A stretch of 51,168 bases of DNA, taken from NCBI GenBank assembly GCA_910579925.1, contig CAJTVY010000023.1, positions 1-51,168 of the forward strand. The letters are read 5' to 3'. The notes below the pieces were generated by a model. It searched no databases and was not told the origin of the DNA. It saw only the letters and a list, made by a program, of their open reading frames with translations. This stretch comes from an uncultured Dorea sp. (GTDB taxonomy: Bacteria; Bacillota; Clostridia; Lachnospirales; Lachnospiraceae). The position numbers and the translations under genes are program-made. Below are positions 43,910-51,168 of the stretch, piece after piece. How positions within the stretch are numbered: position 1 is the stretch's first letter; each line of letters starts with the position of its first letter.

Positions 43910-44758
43910 ATGAACACTGTTTTGTCACTGATCTCTGTAGTTATTGGAAATTTTCTGTACGCCCTGACCGTAAAGCTGTTTCTGCTTCCCGCCGGGCTGG
44001 TAACAGGCGGAACGACCGGCATTGCGCTCACCGTCAACTATCTGACAGACGTTTCTATCTCGTCCTTCGTCCTGGCCTTTAATATCCTGATGCTGGTTCT
44101 TGGCTTTTTCTGCCTGGGTAAGGCCTTTGCTGCCACCACCCTTGCCAGTACTTTCCTCTACCCCTTGTCGCTGGAACTGCTTGACCGGGTTCTGGGCGAT
44201 TATGTGCTGACCCAGGACATCCTGCTATGTACCCTCTTCTCAGGGCTTGGAATCGGAATTGCTCTTGGGATCGTCATTCGTTCCGGGGCCTCCACAGGAG
44301 GCATGGACATTCCGCCGCTGATTCTAAAGAAAACCCTGCGGACCCCTGTTTCCGTCAGCATGTATGCGTTCGACGTATGCATTCTGCTGTCACAGGCATT
44401 GTTTCGTCCGGCAGAAAATATTCTGTATGGAATCGTTCTGGTTCTGATCTATACTCTTGTTCTGGACAAAATGCTGCTCATGGGGGCAACCAGAACCGAG
44501 ATTAAGGTGGTCAGCGAGAAATCTAATGAAATACGCGAAGCCATACTGACTCAGATTGACCGGGGAGTTACCATATTAAATGGGGAGAGCGGCTATCTGC
44601 ATAACCCCTCTCCCGTTATCCTAAGTGTGATTTCCAACCGGGAACTGCCTAAGGTAGAAAAACTGATCCACATGATCGACCCGGAAAGCTTCATCATTGT
44701 CAGCAGAGTAAGCGAAGTACGGGGACATGGCTTTTCACTGAACAAACGCTACCAGTAA
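43910..44758 (+). CDS. YitT family membrane protein (DUF161 + DUF2179)
   Basis: The 282-residue protein has an N-terminal membrane part with about five or six helices, with LFLLPAGLVTGGTTGIAL and IRSGASTGGMDIPPLIL typical of the family. A C-terminal cytoplasmic DUF2179 domain (about 205-282) ends VSEVRGHGFSLNKRY. The function is unknown; the GGxxG motifs suggest a transporter-like fold. AGGAGG precedes the ATG. Confidence 0.88.
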   Translation: MNTVLSLISVVIGNFLYALTVKLFLLPAGLVTGGTTGIALTVNYLTDVSISSFVLAFNILMLVLGFFCLGKAFAATTLASTFLYPLSLELLDRVLGDYVLTQDILLCTLFSGLGIGIALGIVIRSGASTGGMDIPPLILKKTLRTPVSVSMYAFDVCILLSQALFRPAENILYGIVLVLIYTLVLDKMLLMGATRTEIKVVSEKSNEIREAILTQIDRGVTILNGESGYLHNPSPVILSVISNRELPKVEKLIHMIDPESFIIVSRVSEVRGHGFSLNKRYQ

Positions 44759-44763
44759 GCGGA

Positions 44764-45372
44764 CTATGCTTCATCGGCACGCCAGTCTGCATCTGATTTC
44801 CACTGGCAGTCTGTAATCTGCATTTCAGAAAACGTTGCTTTAAAAGAACCTTCCGTGGGACTACAGGCATAAATTCCATAGGTAATCTTTTCGGCTCCTT
44901 CCCATATATGGAAAATCCTCATCTGCCTGTAGTTCTCGCCATCCTCGCTGCATTCAATACAATAATCACTATTCCTGCGCGAAAAGCGATACCACATGCT
45001 TTTGATGTCCGAGGAAATATCCGTAGTCGCCCAGTCGGAATATCCATGGTTCGTTACAACGCTGCCAAGCCTCTGTATGCTTTCATTTTCATATTCAATA
45101 GAGGCTTTAAACCAGTTGTCACTGTCCAGATACATAACCACTCCACACTGATCAAAACGGCAGGCACTTTCAAACTCTGTTTTGACCACAAAGGAAAAAA
45201 ACTTGTCACTTGTCTCAATCTGCAGGACAGGGGCATTATCATTCTGGAAGCCATAATAGGTACGGGCCCACAGATCCGTCCCCTTTTCTGTAACAATTAC
45301 AACTTTGTCCTCACTGATCATTTCCTGTTCTGGTTTCCTTGTCCATTTTGGACTACACTTTAAAAAATCCAT
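44764..45372 (-). CDS. DUF1349 family lectin-like protein
   Basis: The 202-residue protein has the DUF1349 pattern, including KTEFESACRFDQCGVVMYLD, WFKASIEYEN, and WYRFSRRNSDYCIECSEDG. The fold is a concanavalin-like beta sandwich, so sugar or glycoconjugate binding is possible. No signal peptide is present. It lies downstream of an MFS transporter gene and opposite an AraC regulator, suggesting a small sugar-related operon. Its stop converges on the YitT gene with only five bases between. Confidence 0.82.
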   Translation of the reverse strand: MDFLKCSPKWTRKPEQEMISEDKVVIVTEKGTDLWARTYYGFQNDNAPVLQIETSDKFFSFVVKTEFESACRFDQCGVVMYLDSDNWFKASIEYENESIQRLGSVVTNHGYSDWATTDISSDIKSMWYRFSRRNSDYCIECSEDGENYRQMRIFHIWEGAEKITYGIYACSPTEGSFKATFSEMQITDCQWKSDADWRADEA

Positions 45373-45401
45373 CTTATTTTCCTCTCTTTCTTTTTATTCT
45401 T

Positions 45402-46580
45402 TTACTCTGCGTTTTTCCTGATAAGAAAAATTCCTCCCAGCAATAATACCGGGAATACAACGCCTGCCAGAACGCCCATCTTAAGGTTATCGCCCAATGC
45501 ATCTGACACCATGCCCACCACGGTAGGTCCCCCGGAACATCCCACGTCTCCGCCTAATGCCAGCAGCGCAAACATCGCTGTACCGCCTCTTTTAAGAGCC
45601 GCAGACGCCTTACTGAACGTTCCCGGCCACATGATACCAACCGACAGTCCGCAGACTGCGCAGGCTGCCAGACAAAAAGGAGGAAACGGGATAAGCGCAA
45701 TTCCCAGATAAGAGAGAATGCACAGGATGCTGCTGCAGATCATGAAACGTTCAAGATCAATTCGGTCGCCATATTTTCCGTAGAACAATCTGGATGTGCC
45801 CATCAGAACCGCAAACGCCATCGGCCCCGCCAGATCGCCTGCCGTCTTGGAAATTCCAAGCCCCTTCTCGGCAAAGGCAGAGGCCCACTGGCTCACGGCC
45901 TGCTCGCTTGCGCCTGCGCATACCATCATTACCAGCAATATCCAGAACAATCGGATTCGAAACAGTTCTTTCAACTGAAGCCCTGTCTCCCCTTCCTCCA
46001 TCAAAGAGGCAATCGGAACTTTGAGAAACACAAAGGCATTACAAAGCGGGATCAACGCCCATGCCCATGCAAGTATTTTCCAGTTTCCAATGCCTGCCAC
46101 ATGAAAAAACAAAGTTGAGATCAGCACAACGCCCGCATGTCCCCAGCAGTAAAAAGAATGCAGCATACTCATTGCTTTTTCTTTGTTATCTGAGGGGCAG
46201 GCTTCCACCACCGGACTGACAAGAACCTCCAGGAGCCCCCCTCCAATTGCATAGATCATGACTGCAGTCAGTATCCCCGCAAAGGGGGAGGCCGTCACCT
46301 CCGGCAGAATCGTAAGAAGAATCAACCCTGCTGCCGATAACACATGCGCCGCCACCATAGAAACACGATATCCGATCTTATCCACAAAGCCGATCGACAG
46401 AAGATCCACCAGAAGCTGTATTCCAAAATTAAAGGTCACTAACAATGTTATCTGTGAAAGCGGAATCTGATAACTTCTCTGAAAAGTCAGAAATAAAAGC
46501 GGGACAAAATTATTGACAACAGCCTGTACGATATATCCCACAAAACAGGCTGTGACTGTTTTATTATATTGATTCTTCAT
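45402..46580 (-). CDS. MFS transporter
   Basis: The 392-residue membrane protein has twelve predicted helices, with VDKIGYR after helix two and MWPGTFSKASAAL in the second half, as in sugar-type MFS carriers of the FucP/FHS-like group. The start at 46580 follows AGGAGGAAGG. It is probably co-transcribed with the DUF1349 gene 29 bases downstream and regulated by the divergent AraC protein. The substrate is unknown. Confidence 0.85.
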   Translation of the reverse strand: MKNQYNKTVTACFVGYIVQAVVNNFVPLLFLTFQRSYQIPLSQITLLVTFNFGIQLLVDLLSIGFVDKIGYRVSMVAAHVLSAAGLILLTILPEVTASPFAGILTAVMIYAIGGGLLEVLVSPVVEACPSDNKEKAMSMLHSFYCWGHAGVVLISTLFFHVAGIGNWKILAWAWALIPLCNAFVFLKVPIASLMEEGETGLQLKELFRIRLFWILLVMMVCAGASEQAVSQWASAFAEKGLGISKTAGDLAGPMAFAVLMGTSRLFYGKYGDRIDLERFMICSSILCILSYLGIALIPFPPFCLAACAVCGLSVGIMWPGTFSKASAALKRGGTAMFALLALGGDVGCSGGPTVVGMVSDALGDNLKMGVLAGVVFPVLLLGGIFLIRKNAE

Positions 46581-46605
46581 CTTCCTTCCTCCTTCTTTCA
46601 TTGGG

Positions 46606-46663
46606 ATTATATCGCATTTACTTTCCTAAATCATTGCACATATTCGCATATTTATGGTACAAT
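46606..46663. promoter_or_regulatory. Divergent promoters of the MFS and AraC genes
   Basis: On the plus strand TTGCAC (46634-46639) and TACAAT (46658-46663) are 18 bases apart and drive the AraC gene. On the minus strand a TATAAT box occurs at 46606-46611 for the MFS gene; its -35 is weak, as expected for an activated promoter. Confidence 0.6.
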
Positions 46664-46709
46664 ATCACAAAATTCATGGATTTATACACAGGAAGGAGGC
46701 TGGCTCTTT

Positions 46710-47612
46710 ATGAATACTTTCAAAATCACAACGGATGACACGCTGAGAGAAACCGTCCGCCACGGAAGCGGCGGTTTCCCATTTGCCTACTATCCGGAGG
46801 ATATCTGGCAGTTTGATTTTCACCGCATTGACTGGCACTGGCATCATGAACTGGAATTCCTGGTCGTCACAGAAGGTACTGCCCGATGTCTAGTGGATAC
46901 GGATACGCTGGAACTTCCCAAAGGCTCTGGCATTTTCATCAACAGCGGTATTCTTCACCGCTTTGAGGCCGGAAGCAGCACTCTGATTCCCAACATTGTA
47001 TTTTCTCCGGTTCTGCTGGCGCCGGAAAAGAGCCTTGTATATGAAAAATATATTCAGCCGGTAATAGACTCCTCTGTTACATACCAGATCTTCCGCCCGC
47101 AGACAGAATGGCAGAACCAGATCTTACAGAGTCTGACACAGATTTTTACTTTGCAGGAGTCTGAGCAGAAAAATGAGCTGCATACGATGCAGCTTCTTTT
47201 CCAGATATGGAATACTCTCTTCGGGCGCCTGGACTTAACCTCCGATTTTGCCGAAACCAGGCGTTTAAACCACCAGCAGGCACGGCTTCAGGCTATGATG
47301 CAATTCATCCATGATCATTACATGGAAGAACTTACGCTCGAAGAAATAGCAGGGGCTGCCTCTGTCAGTAAAAGCAGCGCCCTGCATATTTTCAATTCAT
47401 ATATCCATATTCCGCCTGTAGCTTACCTGATTCAGTATCGTCTGACACAGGCTGCCTGGCAGATTCAGACCACAGGAAAATCCATTTCCTCCATAGCAGA
47501 AGAAAACGGTTTCACAACTGCAGGATATTTCTGCAGAAAGTTCAGACAACATTACCACATGAGTCCGAATGAGTATAGAACGAATACTTTCAAGGGCAAA
47601 CCGGTTATATAA
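46710..47612 (+). CDS. AraC family regulator with cupin sensor domain
   Basis: The 300-residue protein has an N-terminal cupin (about 30-110) with DWHWHHELEFLVVTEG and NSGILHRFEAG. The C-terminal AraC helix-turn-helix pair (about 200-300) contains LEEIAGAASVSKSSAL and EENGFTTAGYFCRKFRQ. The start at 46710 follows AAGGAGG. It most likely controls the divergent MFS-DUF1349 genes in response to a sugar. Confidence 0.88.
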   Translation: MNTFKITTDDTLRETVRHGSGGFPFAYYPEDIWQFDFHRIDWHWHHELEFLVVTEGTARCLVDTDTLELPKGSGIFINSGILHRFEAGSSTLIPNIVFSPVLLAPEKSLVYEKYIQPVIDSSVTYQIFRPQTEWQNQILQSLTQIFTLQESEQKNELHTMQLLFQIWNTLFGRLDLTSDFAETRRLNHQQARLQAMMQFIHDHYMEELTLEEIAGAASVSKSSALHIFNSYIHIPPVAYLIQYRLTQAAWQIQTTGKSISSIAEENGFTTAGYFCRKFRQHYHMSPNEYRTNTFKGKPVI

Positions 47613-47635
47613 TCTGTTTGAATTTCGTTTTCACA

Positions 47636-48619
47636 TTAATATAGAAACACCTTCTTCTGTTTCATATCCACGGCTGCAATAGCGCCATATTGTAATGCAC
47701 ATCTTGGCGCTGCATGTCCAAAATTCATATTATAAACAATGGGAAGCTCCTTATTATCCACCACTCTTTTAAGAATAGATTGATATTCCTCATAATATGT
47801 TTCATCTTGGGGCTTTCCAACCAGAACCCCGCTTATGACATCAAATACGCCTTTTTCCTTAAGCGCAGTTATCTCTTTTTCAAAAAGTTCCGGCGCAGGC
47901 TTTTCTTCGCATGTTTCGATAAATAATATCTTTCCAGTCCACTCTTCCTTATCTGGAAAAATCCCGTATTTCTCACAGATTTCTTTTTCATCTGTATATC
48001 TGTTCGTTTTCAGTATATCATAAAGGCTTTCCAGGCAGCCCCCTAATAGCCGGCCTTGAAAAATTTCCTTCCCTTGAAGAAGTTCAAACCCTCGTTCTTC
48101 CCTGTGCGCCACCCTCTCCGTTCCAATTGCCGCCCTTGAAAAATCGGTTCTTTCTTCATACCAGATTTCACTGGATACGATTTCATGATATTCATTTCCT
48201 TCTAAGTAACTTTCAAAAGCTTTTCTGGTGTACGGAAGCATCTCATCCCCAATCTCGCCCAGATCACAGATGAAATTCGGACCATAATAGGTAGATAATC
48301 CCAGTTTATAGAACATCAGATGATTAATCGTAGTATCCGAAAACCCAGAAAATAATTTCGGATGCTTTTTTACCGCTTCAATAAACTCTGTATCTTCCAT
48401 CAGGTAAGGCAGAAGTCTGTATGTATCATCACCGCCTATGGCGCAGATAATCCCTGCAACTGAATCATCCAAAAAAGCATCTTTTAAGTCCTGGGCTCTC
48501 GCCTGGGGATGTTCCGCTAAATATGCAGTCCCTTTTAAAGTATTGGGCATAAATACAGGTTCCAGGCTGTATCCATATGATTGTCCGAATTCCTTTTCTG
48601 AAAAGACAGAGACGTCCAC
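47636..48619 (-). pseudogene. 5'-truncated S66 peptidase (LD-carboxypeptidase/MccF-like)
   Basis: The 327-codon frame starts at GTG with no ribosome site and a stop codon directly before it. It retains the S66 core: IICAIGGDDTYRLLPY, the nucleophile Ser in FSGFSDTTINH, Glu in LFIETCEEKP, and His in NFGHAAPR. About 30 N-terminal residues of the family (the first beta strand of the substrate-binding half) are missing. The family cleaves LD-peptide or peptide-nucleotide bonds. It could still be read through from the 65-residue gene just upstream, but is probably inactive. Confidence 0.65.
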
Positions 48620-48632
48620 TCACATAGAGATG

Positions 48633-48830
48633 CTAAATCAGTTCCAACGCTCTTTTATACAATGGGTCAAAATCACACCCACAACTTCCACATTCTTTAT
48701 CTGCCTGTTGGATTGCCGCTGTTAATGCGTCTTTATCTGCGTTTCCGTCTAACCATTGTTTCGCAGGCACAGCAATTAAGTCCCACCCTGATGACGCAAA
48801 TTTTTCCATAATAGTTTTCAATTCTTCCAT
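48633..48830 (-). CDS. Small cysteine-containing protein of unknown function
   Basis: The 65-residue protein has a C-terminal KECGSCGCDFDPLYKRALEL with Cys at about 47, 50 and 52. A GGGG-AC-ATTATGG start context is seen. Its AKQWLDGNADKDAL helix faintly recalls AARGWLNAAGTDKEA of the Cys-rich protein at 18492. It is downstream of a PNPOx-like gene and a MarR gene on the same strand, so it probably belongs to that module. A metal or redox role is a guess. Confidence 0.6.
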   Translation of the reverse strand: MEELKTIMEKFASSGWDLIAVPAKQWLDGNADKDALTAAIQQADKECGSCGCDFDPLYKRALELI

Positions 48831-48874
48831 AATATTGTCCCCTTTCTGATTTTATTATCTTTTACCTGTTTGTA

Positions 48875-49303
48875 TTACTGCAAATCATCAAAAACAAAGC
48901 TTTCCGTTTTCAGGTCAGAATAATATCTGCCTTTGATTGCCGTAAATTTCAATACACAATAATCTGGATCCGTAACCCCCTGCCGGTAATACAAGGTATC
49001 CCCTGTATGCCAGATTTCTTTTTTGATTTCATCATCCTGTAATACTTCCATCGTTCCGATGAGCATAATCCCTTCATACTTAAAACGTCCCCGATGATAA
49101 AAGTAGATGCTTGCTTTGGGATTCTTCATAAACTGCTGCGAGCGCATGGAAGAGGTATTGGTTGAAAAATAGAAACCATTTCCATCTATCTTACGCGGGG
49201 TAAACATTGCTTTAATATTCGGGAACCCCTCTTCATCCACAGAACTGACAAAAGCGGTTTTCTGCTTCTGGATGAATTCAATCATATATTCTCTTGTTTT
49301 CAT
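48875..49303 (-). CDS. Pyridoxamine 5'-phosphate oxidase-like flavin-binding protein
   Basis: The 142-residue protein has the PNPOx split-barrel pattern: FVSSVDEEGFPNIKAMF, YFSTNTSSMRSQQFMKNP and ASIYFYHRGRF. It probably binds FMN, F420 or heme as a general redox protein rather than true PdxH. The start at 49303 follows GGAGGATTTTCC. Its 5' end is just after the MarR gene stop, so it is co-expressed with that regulator. Confidence 0.82.
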   Translation of the reverse strand: MKTREYMIEFIQKQKTAFVSSVDEEGFPNIKAMFTPRKIDGNGFYFSTNTSSMRSQQFMKNPKASIYFYHRGRFKYEGIMLIGTMEVLQDDEIKKEIWHTGDTLYYRQGVTDPDYCVLKFTAIKGRYYSDLKTESFVFDDLQ

Positions 49304-49326
49304 GGAAAATCCTCCTCGCTTTGATC

Positions 49327-49767
49327 TCATTTGTTCGTATGCAGATTCCTTATCAAGGTATCAAGTATTCGCGCAAGATAAGCTTCGAATTGCTGCTGCT
49401 CTTTTTCTGTAAAACCTTGATAAAATAATAGATTCATCTGCTGAGATACCACTTCATATTTCGTCTGCAGAGATTTTGCGTATTCTGTAAGTGAAATAAT
49501 GGTCTGTCGGCGATTCTTTGGATTGATTTTTCTTTCCACAATTCCTTTCTGAACCATTCCGTTTATGACGACCGATACTGTATTTTTTGCAAGCGAAGTC
49601 TTTTCACTGATCTCGCTGATTGTCAGATGATCCGATTTCCATAAAATAAACAGAATCCTTCCCTGTCCGCCGCTGATTTCAATACCATTTTCAAGTAACA
49701 GCCTTTCAAAAATCCTGTCCTGGAGCTGTTTGATCTGTGTAATATAAAATCCACCTTTTGTTTCCAA
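49327..49767 (-). CDS. MarR family transcriptional regulator, second copy
   Basis: The 146-residue protein is a paralogue of the regulator at 18009: both start ME..GG..QIK.L.DRIFER and share GRIL..LW and FTE-E. Its winged helix reads TISEISEKTSLAKNTVSVVI with wing KINPKNRRQTIISLT. The start is TTG after GAGGT. An upstream palindrome TTCTATATAGAA at about 49790-49801 is a plausible operator. Targets are probably its own operon (PNPOx-like and Cys protein genes). Confidence 0.83.
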   Translation of the reverse strand: METKGGFYITQIKQLQDRIFERLLLENGIEISGGQGRILFILWKSDHLTISEISEKTSLAKNTVSVVINGMVQKGIVERKINPKNRRQTIISLTEYAKSLQTKYEVVSQQMNLLFYQGFTEKEQQQFEAYLARILDTLIRNLHTNK

Positions 49768-49788
49768 ATAAGTACCTCGAATCCTATT

Positions 49789-49802
49789 AGAACATTTCTA
49801 TA
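49789..49802. promoter_or_regulatory. Palindrome upstream of the second MarR gene
   Basis: TTCTATATAGAA is a perfect dyad, flanked by further TGTTCTA copies at 49780 and 49864. Its place 20-30 bases upstream of the TTG start fits autoregulation. The sequence differs from the palindrome at the first MarR gene. Confidence 0.55.
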
Positions 49803-50020
49803 TAGAACAATTGTAAGTTTACCATAGTTTACAGAGAAAATCAATACAAACTCCATTGTTATGATGTTCTAATATTTCTTTAGTTATTATGAATGGAAAA
49901 TTCGCATTTAAAATCAAGCTTTAACAGCTTCAAAAAACGCCCTTGCCATGAGTGATTACCCACAGCAAAGGGCGTTCTAAGCAGCTTCCCGATCACAAGA
50001 AACCGTCGGACTATGTAAGT
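49803..50020. other. Intergenic region
   Basis: No gene is seen between the second MarR promoter region and the DUF3795 remnant. It contains the terminator listed separately at 49932-49976 and a TGTTCTA box near 49864. The rest shows nothing. Confidence 0.35.
49932..49976 (-). terminator. Terminator downstream of the DUF3795 remnant
   Basis: The arms AACGCCCTTGC and GC.AAGGGCGTT form a stem, with a six-base A-run at 49932-49937 that reads as a T-run on the minus strand. Confidence 0.75.
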
Positions 50021-50212
50021 TTATCCTTTCAGATTTTTCAAAGCGTCAGGATGATCCGAGATTATCTCCCCAATAGCCTGACAGGTTTCTATATCTGGAC
50101 AGTCCCCGCATGTGATCGCACCTTTTTTCAATGCACACTGGCGAATAACGCAAAGGCACCCACAAAATACTGTTTTAACACCATCCACACGACAGCCCTC
50201 ATATCTGCCTTT
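50021..50212 (-). pseudogene. 3' remnant of a DUF3795 family gene
   Basis: In one minus-strand frame the sequence reads RYEGCRVDGVKTVFCG, then CLCVIRQCALKKGAITCG and DCPDIETCQAI, ending at TAA. The cysteine spacing (GC......FC.C.C.IR.CA..KG...C..C) is the DUF3795 pattern. A stop codon lies directly upstream in frame and no start codon is present, so the N-terminal part is gone. The 5' end of the remnant overlaps the end of the DUF3784 gene, as expected of a deletion joint. DUF3795 function is unknown. Confidence 0.65.
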
Positions 50213-50444
50213 TTAATAAACCTGAAATAAGAATGAGAAATGCTAAGACAGCCATTCCAATTCCCATTGTTCTACATAGGCGTTTTTCGTTATATTTAGC
50301 CTTTTCTTCTTTTGTCGCTACATTATAGCCAGAAATCAGTCCGCTTCCATGTCCTGAAATTAAGACTGCGGAAAGTATTACAAAAATCACAAATATCACC
50401 CATACAATCCAATCTGGTCCATTCGATAGATCCGCTAACTTCAT
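50199..50444 (-). CDS. DUF3784 family small membrane protein
   Basis: The 81-residue protein has two hydrophobic helices (about 12-30 and 60-78) around GLISGYNVATKEEKAKYNEKR, the DUF3784 signature loop. GGAGG precedes the ATG at some distance. The C-terminus may be shortened, since it runs into the DUF3795 remnant. The function is unknown. Confidence 0.72.
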   Translation of the reverse strand: MKLADLSNGPDWIVWVIFVIFVILSAVLISGHGSGLISGYNVATKEEKAKYNEKRLCRTMGIGMAVLAFLILISGLLKRQI

Positions 50445-50503
50445 TACTCAAAACGCCTCCATTCTCACAATTCTAACAATGTATTCTGTTTTTCCTAAGA
50501 TAA

Positions 50504-50722
50504 TCATAAAACCCACACAGTTTTCTCTTGCATATAATACACAAAGAGTTTTACCGCCCCGACGATATTTATATTCATATTTCCATGCTTTACCGCCTTT
50601 ATCCCACAAACAATCCATTTCGTAGTTTTCATCGATGATTCCGATTTCTCAATCTGATTTCTTTTTCTAAGTATACAGGAAATCACAAACAGAATTGTCA
50701 ATACCAGATATAATGCAGACAC
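50504..50722 (-). CDS. Small hypothetical protein with one membrane helix
   Basis: The 72-codon frame starts at GTG four bases after the TPR gene stop and has one N-terminal hydrophobic helix (about 4-18), then a basic tail. No ribosome site of note is visible and the family is not recognised. It may be a gene fragment. Confidence 0.3.
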   Translation of the reverse strand: MSALYLVLTILFVISCILRKRNQIEKSESSMKTTKWIVCGIKAVKHGNMNINIVGAVKLFVYYMQEKTVWVL

Positions 50723-50726
50723 TACA

Positions 50727-51168
50727 CTAGTTTAGCCGTGAAAGACCTTCTACGCCAAAGCGGTTACCATGGTCGATATTGCAAAGTTCATGATATAATT
50801 GCATGGCTTCTGGTAGTCTATTCATGCTTTCATATAACTTTGCCAGCACTGATCGAGAATGCAAATTTTTAGGATCAATCTTTATAACTTCCAGCAAATA
50901 TTTCTCCGCTTCCTCTTTGCGTCCTTTTTGCCTTGACAGCAGCCTCCCTAATTCTGTACGTGATTGTATATGTCTAGGCTCAATCTTTATTGCTTCCTGC
51001 AAATATTTCTCCGCTTCCTCTTCACGGCCTTTTTGCCTTGACAGCAGCCTCCCTAATTCTGTATGAGGGTGCAAATTTTTAGGATCAATCTTTATTGCTT
51101 CCTGCAAATATTTCTCCGCTTCCTCTTCACGGCCTTTCTGCCTTGACAGCAGCCTCCCTAATTCTGTA
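50727..51168 (-). CDS. TPR-repeat protein, partial (5' end beyond window)
   Basis: The frame stays open to the right edge, so only the C-terminal 147 codons are seen. They contain three near-identical 35-residue TPR-like units starting TELGRLLSRQKGR, each continuing EEAEKYLQEAIKI, followed by one divergent unit with RSVLAKLYESMNRLPEAMQL. The units lie at 51063-51167, 50958-51062 and 50853-50957. TPR arrays mediate protein contacts; the partner is unknown. The high identity between units at the DNA level suggests recent expansion. Confidence 0.82.
   Translation of the reverse strand, partial: TELGRLLSRQKGREEEAEKYLQEAIKIDPKNLHPHTELGRLLSRQKGREEEAEKYLQEAIKIEPRHIQSRTELGRLLSRQKGRKEEAEKYLLEVIKIDPKNLHSRSVLAKLYESMNRLPEAMQLYHELCNIDHGNRFGVEGLSRLN
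50853..51167 (-). repeat. Tandem 105-base TPR-coding repeats
   Basis: Three adjacent units of exactly 105 bases differ at few positions, mostly at the unit ends (HPH, QSR, HSR). More units may lie beyond the edge. The near-identity implies recent duplication or gene conversion. Confidence 0.85.

Noticed and set aside
49952..50230. A 92-codon plus-strand open frame
   Set aside because: It runs opposite the DUF3795 remnant, whose conserved cysteine pattern is on the minus strand. The plus-strand frame has no ribosome site or family features.

Overview
The window looks like a chromosomal segment of a gut-type, spore-forming, anaerobic member of the Clostridia, most likely Lachnospiraceae. This is an inference from protein character, not a database match: a YlmC/YmxH sporulation protein, DUF2164, LrgA/LrgB, GHKL/LytTR signalling, lar nickel-pincer genes, bacteriohemerythrins, strong AGGAGG ribosome sites, and a CUT1 sugar transporter without its own ATPase. 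No rRNA, tRNA, CRISPR array, integrase or insertion sequence was seen.

Layout. (1) 607-17008, all on the minus strand, is a mannoside-utilisation locus. In transcription order it holds a GH38 alpha-mannosidase, a YesL-like membrane protein, a YesM/YesN-type two-component system, a CUT1 ABC importer (two permeases and a lipoprotein), CutC, a DUF4432 mutarotase-like protein, a D-lyxose/mannose isomerase and a GH2 beta-mannosidase. Alpha- plus beta-mannosidase plus a mannose-type isomerase fits import and breakdown of mannose-containing oligosaccharides such as N-glycan cores. (2) 17101-24291 is regulatory and cell-envelope: TetR, MarR with a Cys-rich small protein, LrgA/LrgB, DUF2164, and a LytTR/GHKL pair flanked by two hypothetical proteins that both begin MRI. 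(3) 24435-28992 holds ptsI between two paralogous hemerythrin-(CheX-like)-receiver proteins. (4) 29376-32222 is an AT-rich three-gene operon: a DUF262 (GmrS-like) protein, an ABC-type ATPase and an HNH protein. It looks like a defence module combining GmrSD-like and Septu-like parts and is the strongest novelty candidate. (5) 32388-36363 holds YlmC, ferredoxin, flavodoxin-reductase plus carbamate kinase, a PepSY lipoprotein, a PilZ protein and a truncated phosphoesterase. (6) larE (36321-37148) and larC (40309-41658) are separated by a plus-strand Vsr-methyltransferase-restriction enzyme cassette (37389-40225). (7) 42420-47612 carries transport: MATE, YitT, then DUF1349/MFS divergent from an AraC regulator. 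(8) 47636-51168 is eroded accessory DNA: a truncated S66 peptidase, a second MarR module, DUF3784, a DUF3795 remnant, and a TPR protein that runs off the right edge.

A recurring theme is decay. Three gene remnants too short to show up as ordinary ORFs (flavodoxin tail 17731-17925, AraC tail 29227-29337, DUF3795 tail 50021-50212) and two 5'-truncated genes (phosphoesterase 36025, S66 peptidase 47636) mark deletion or insertion joints next to accessory cargo.
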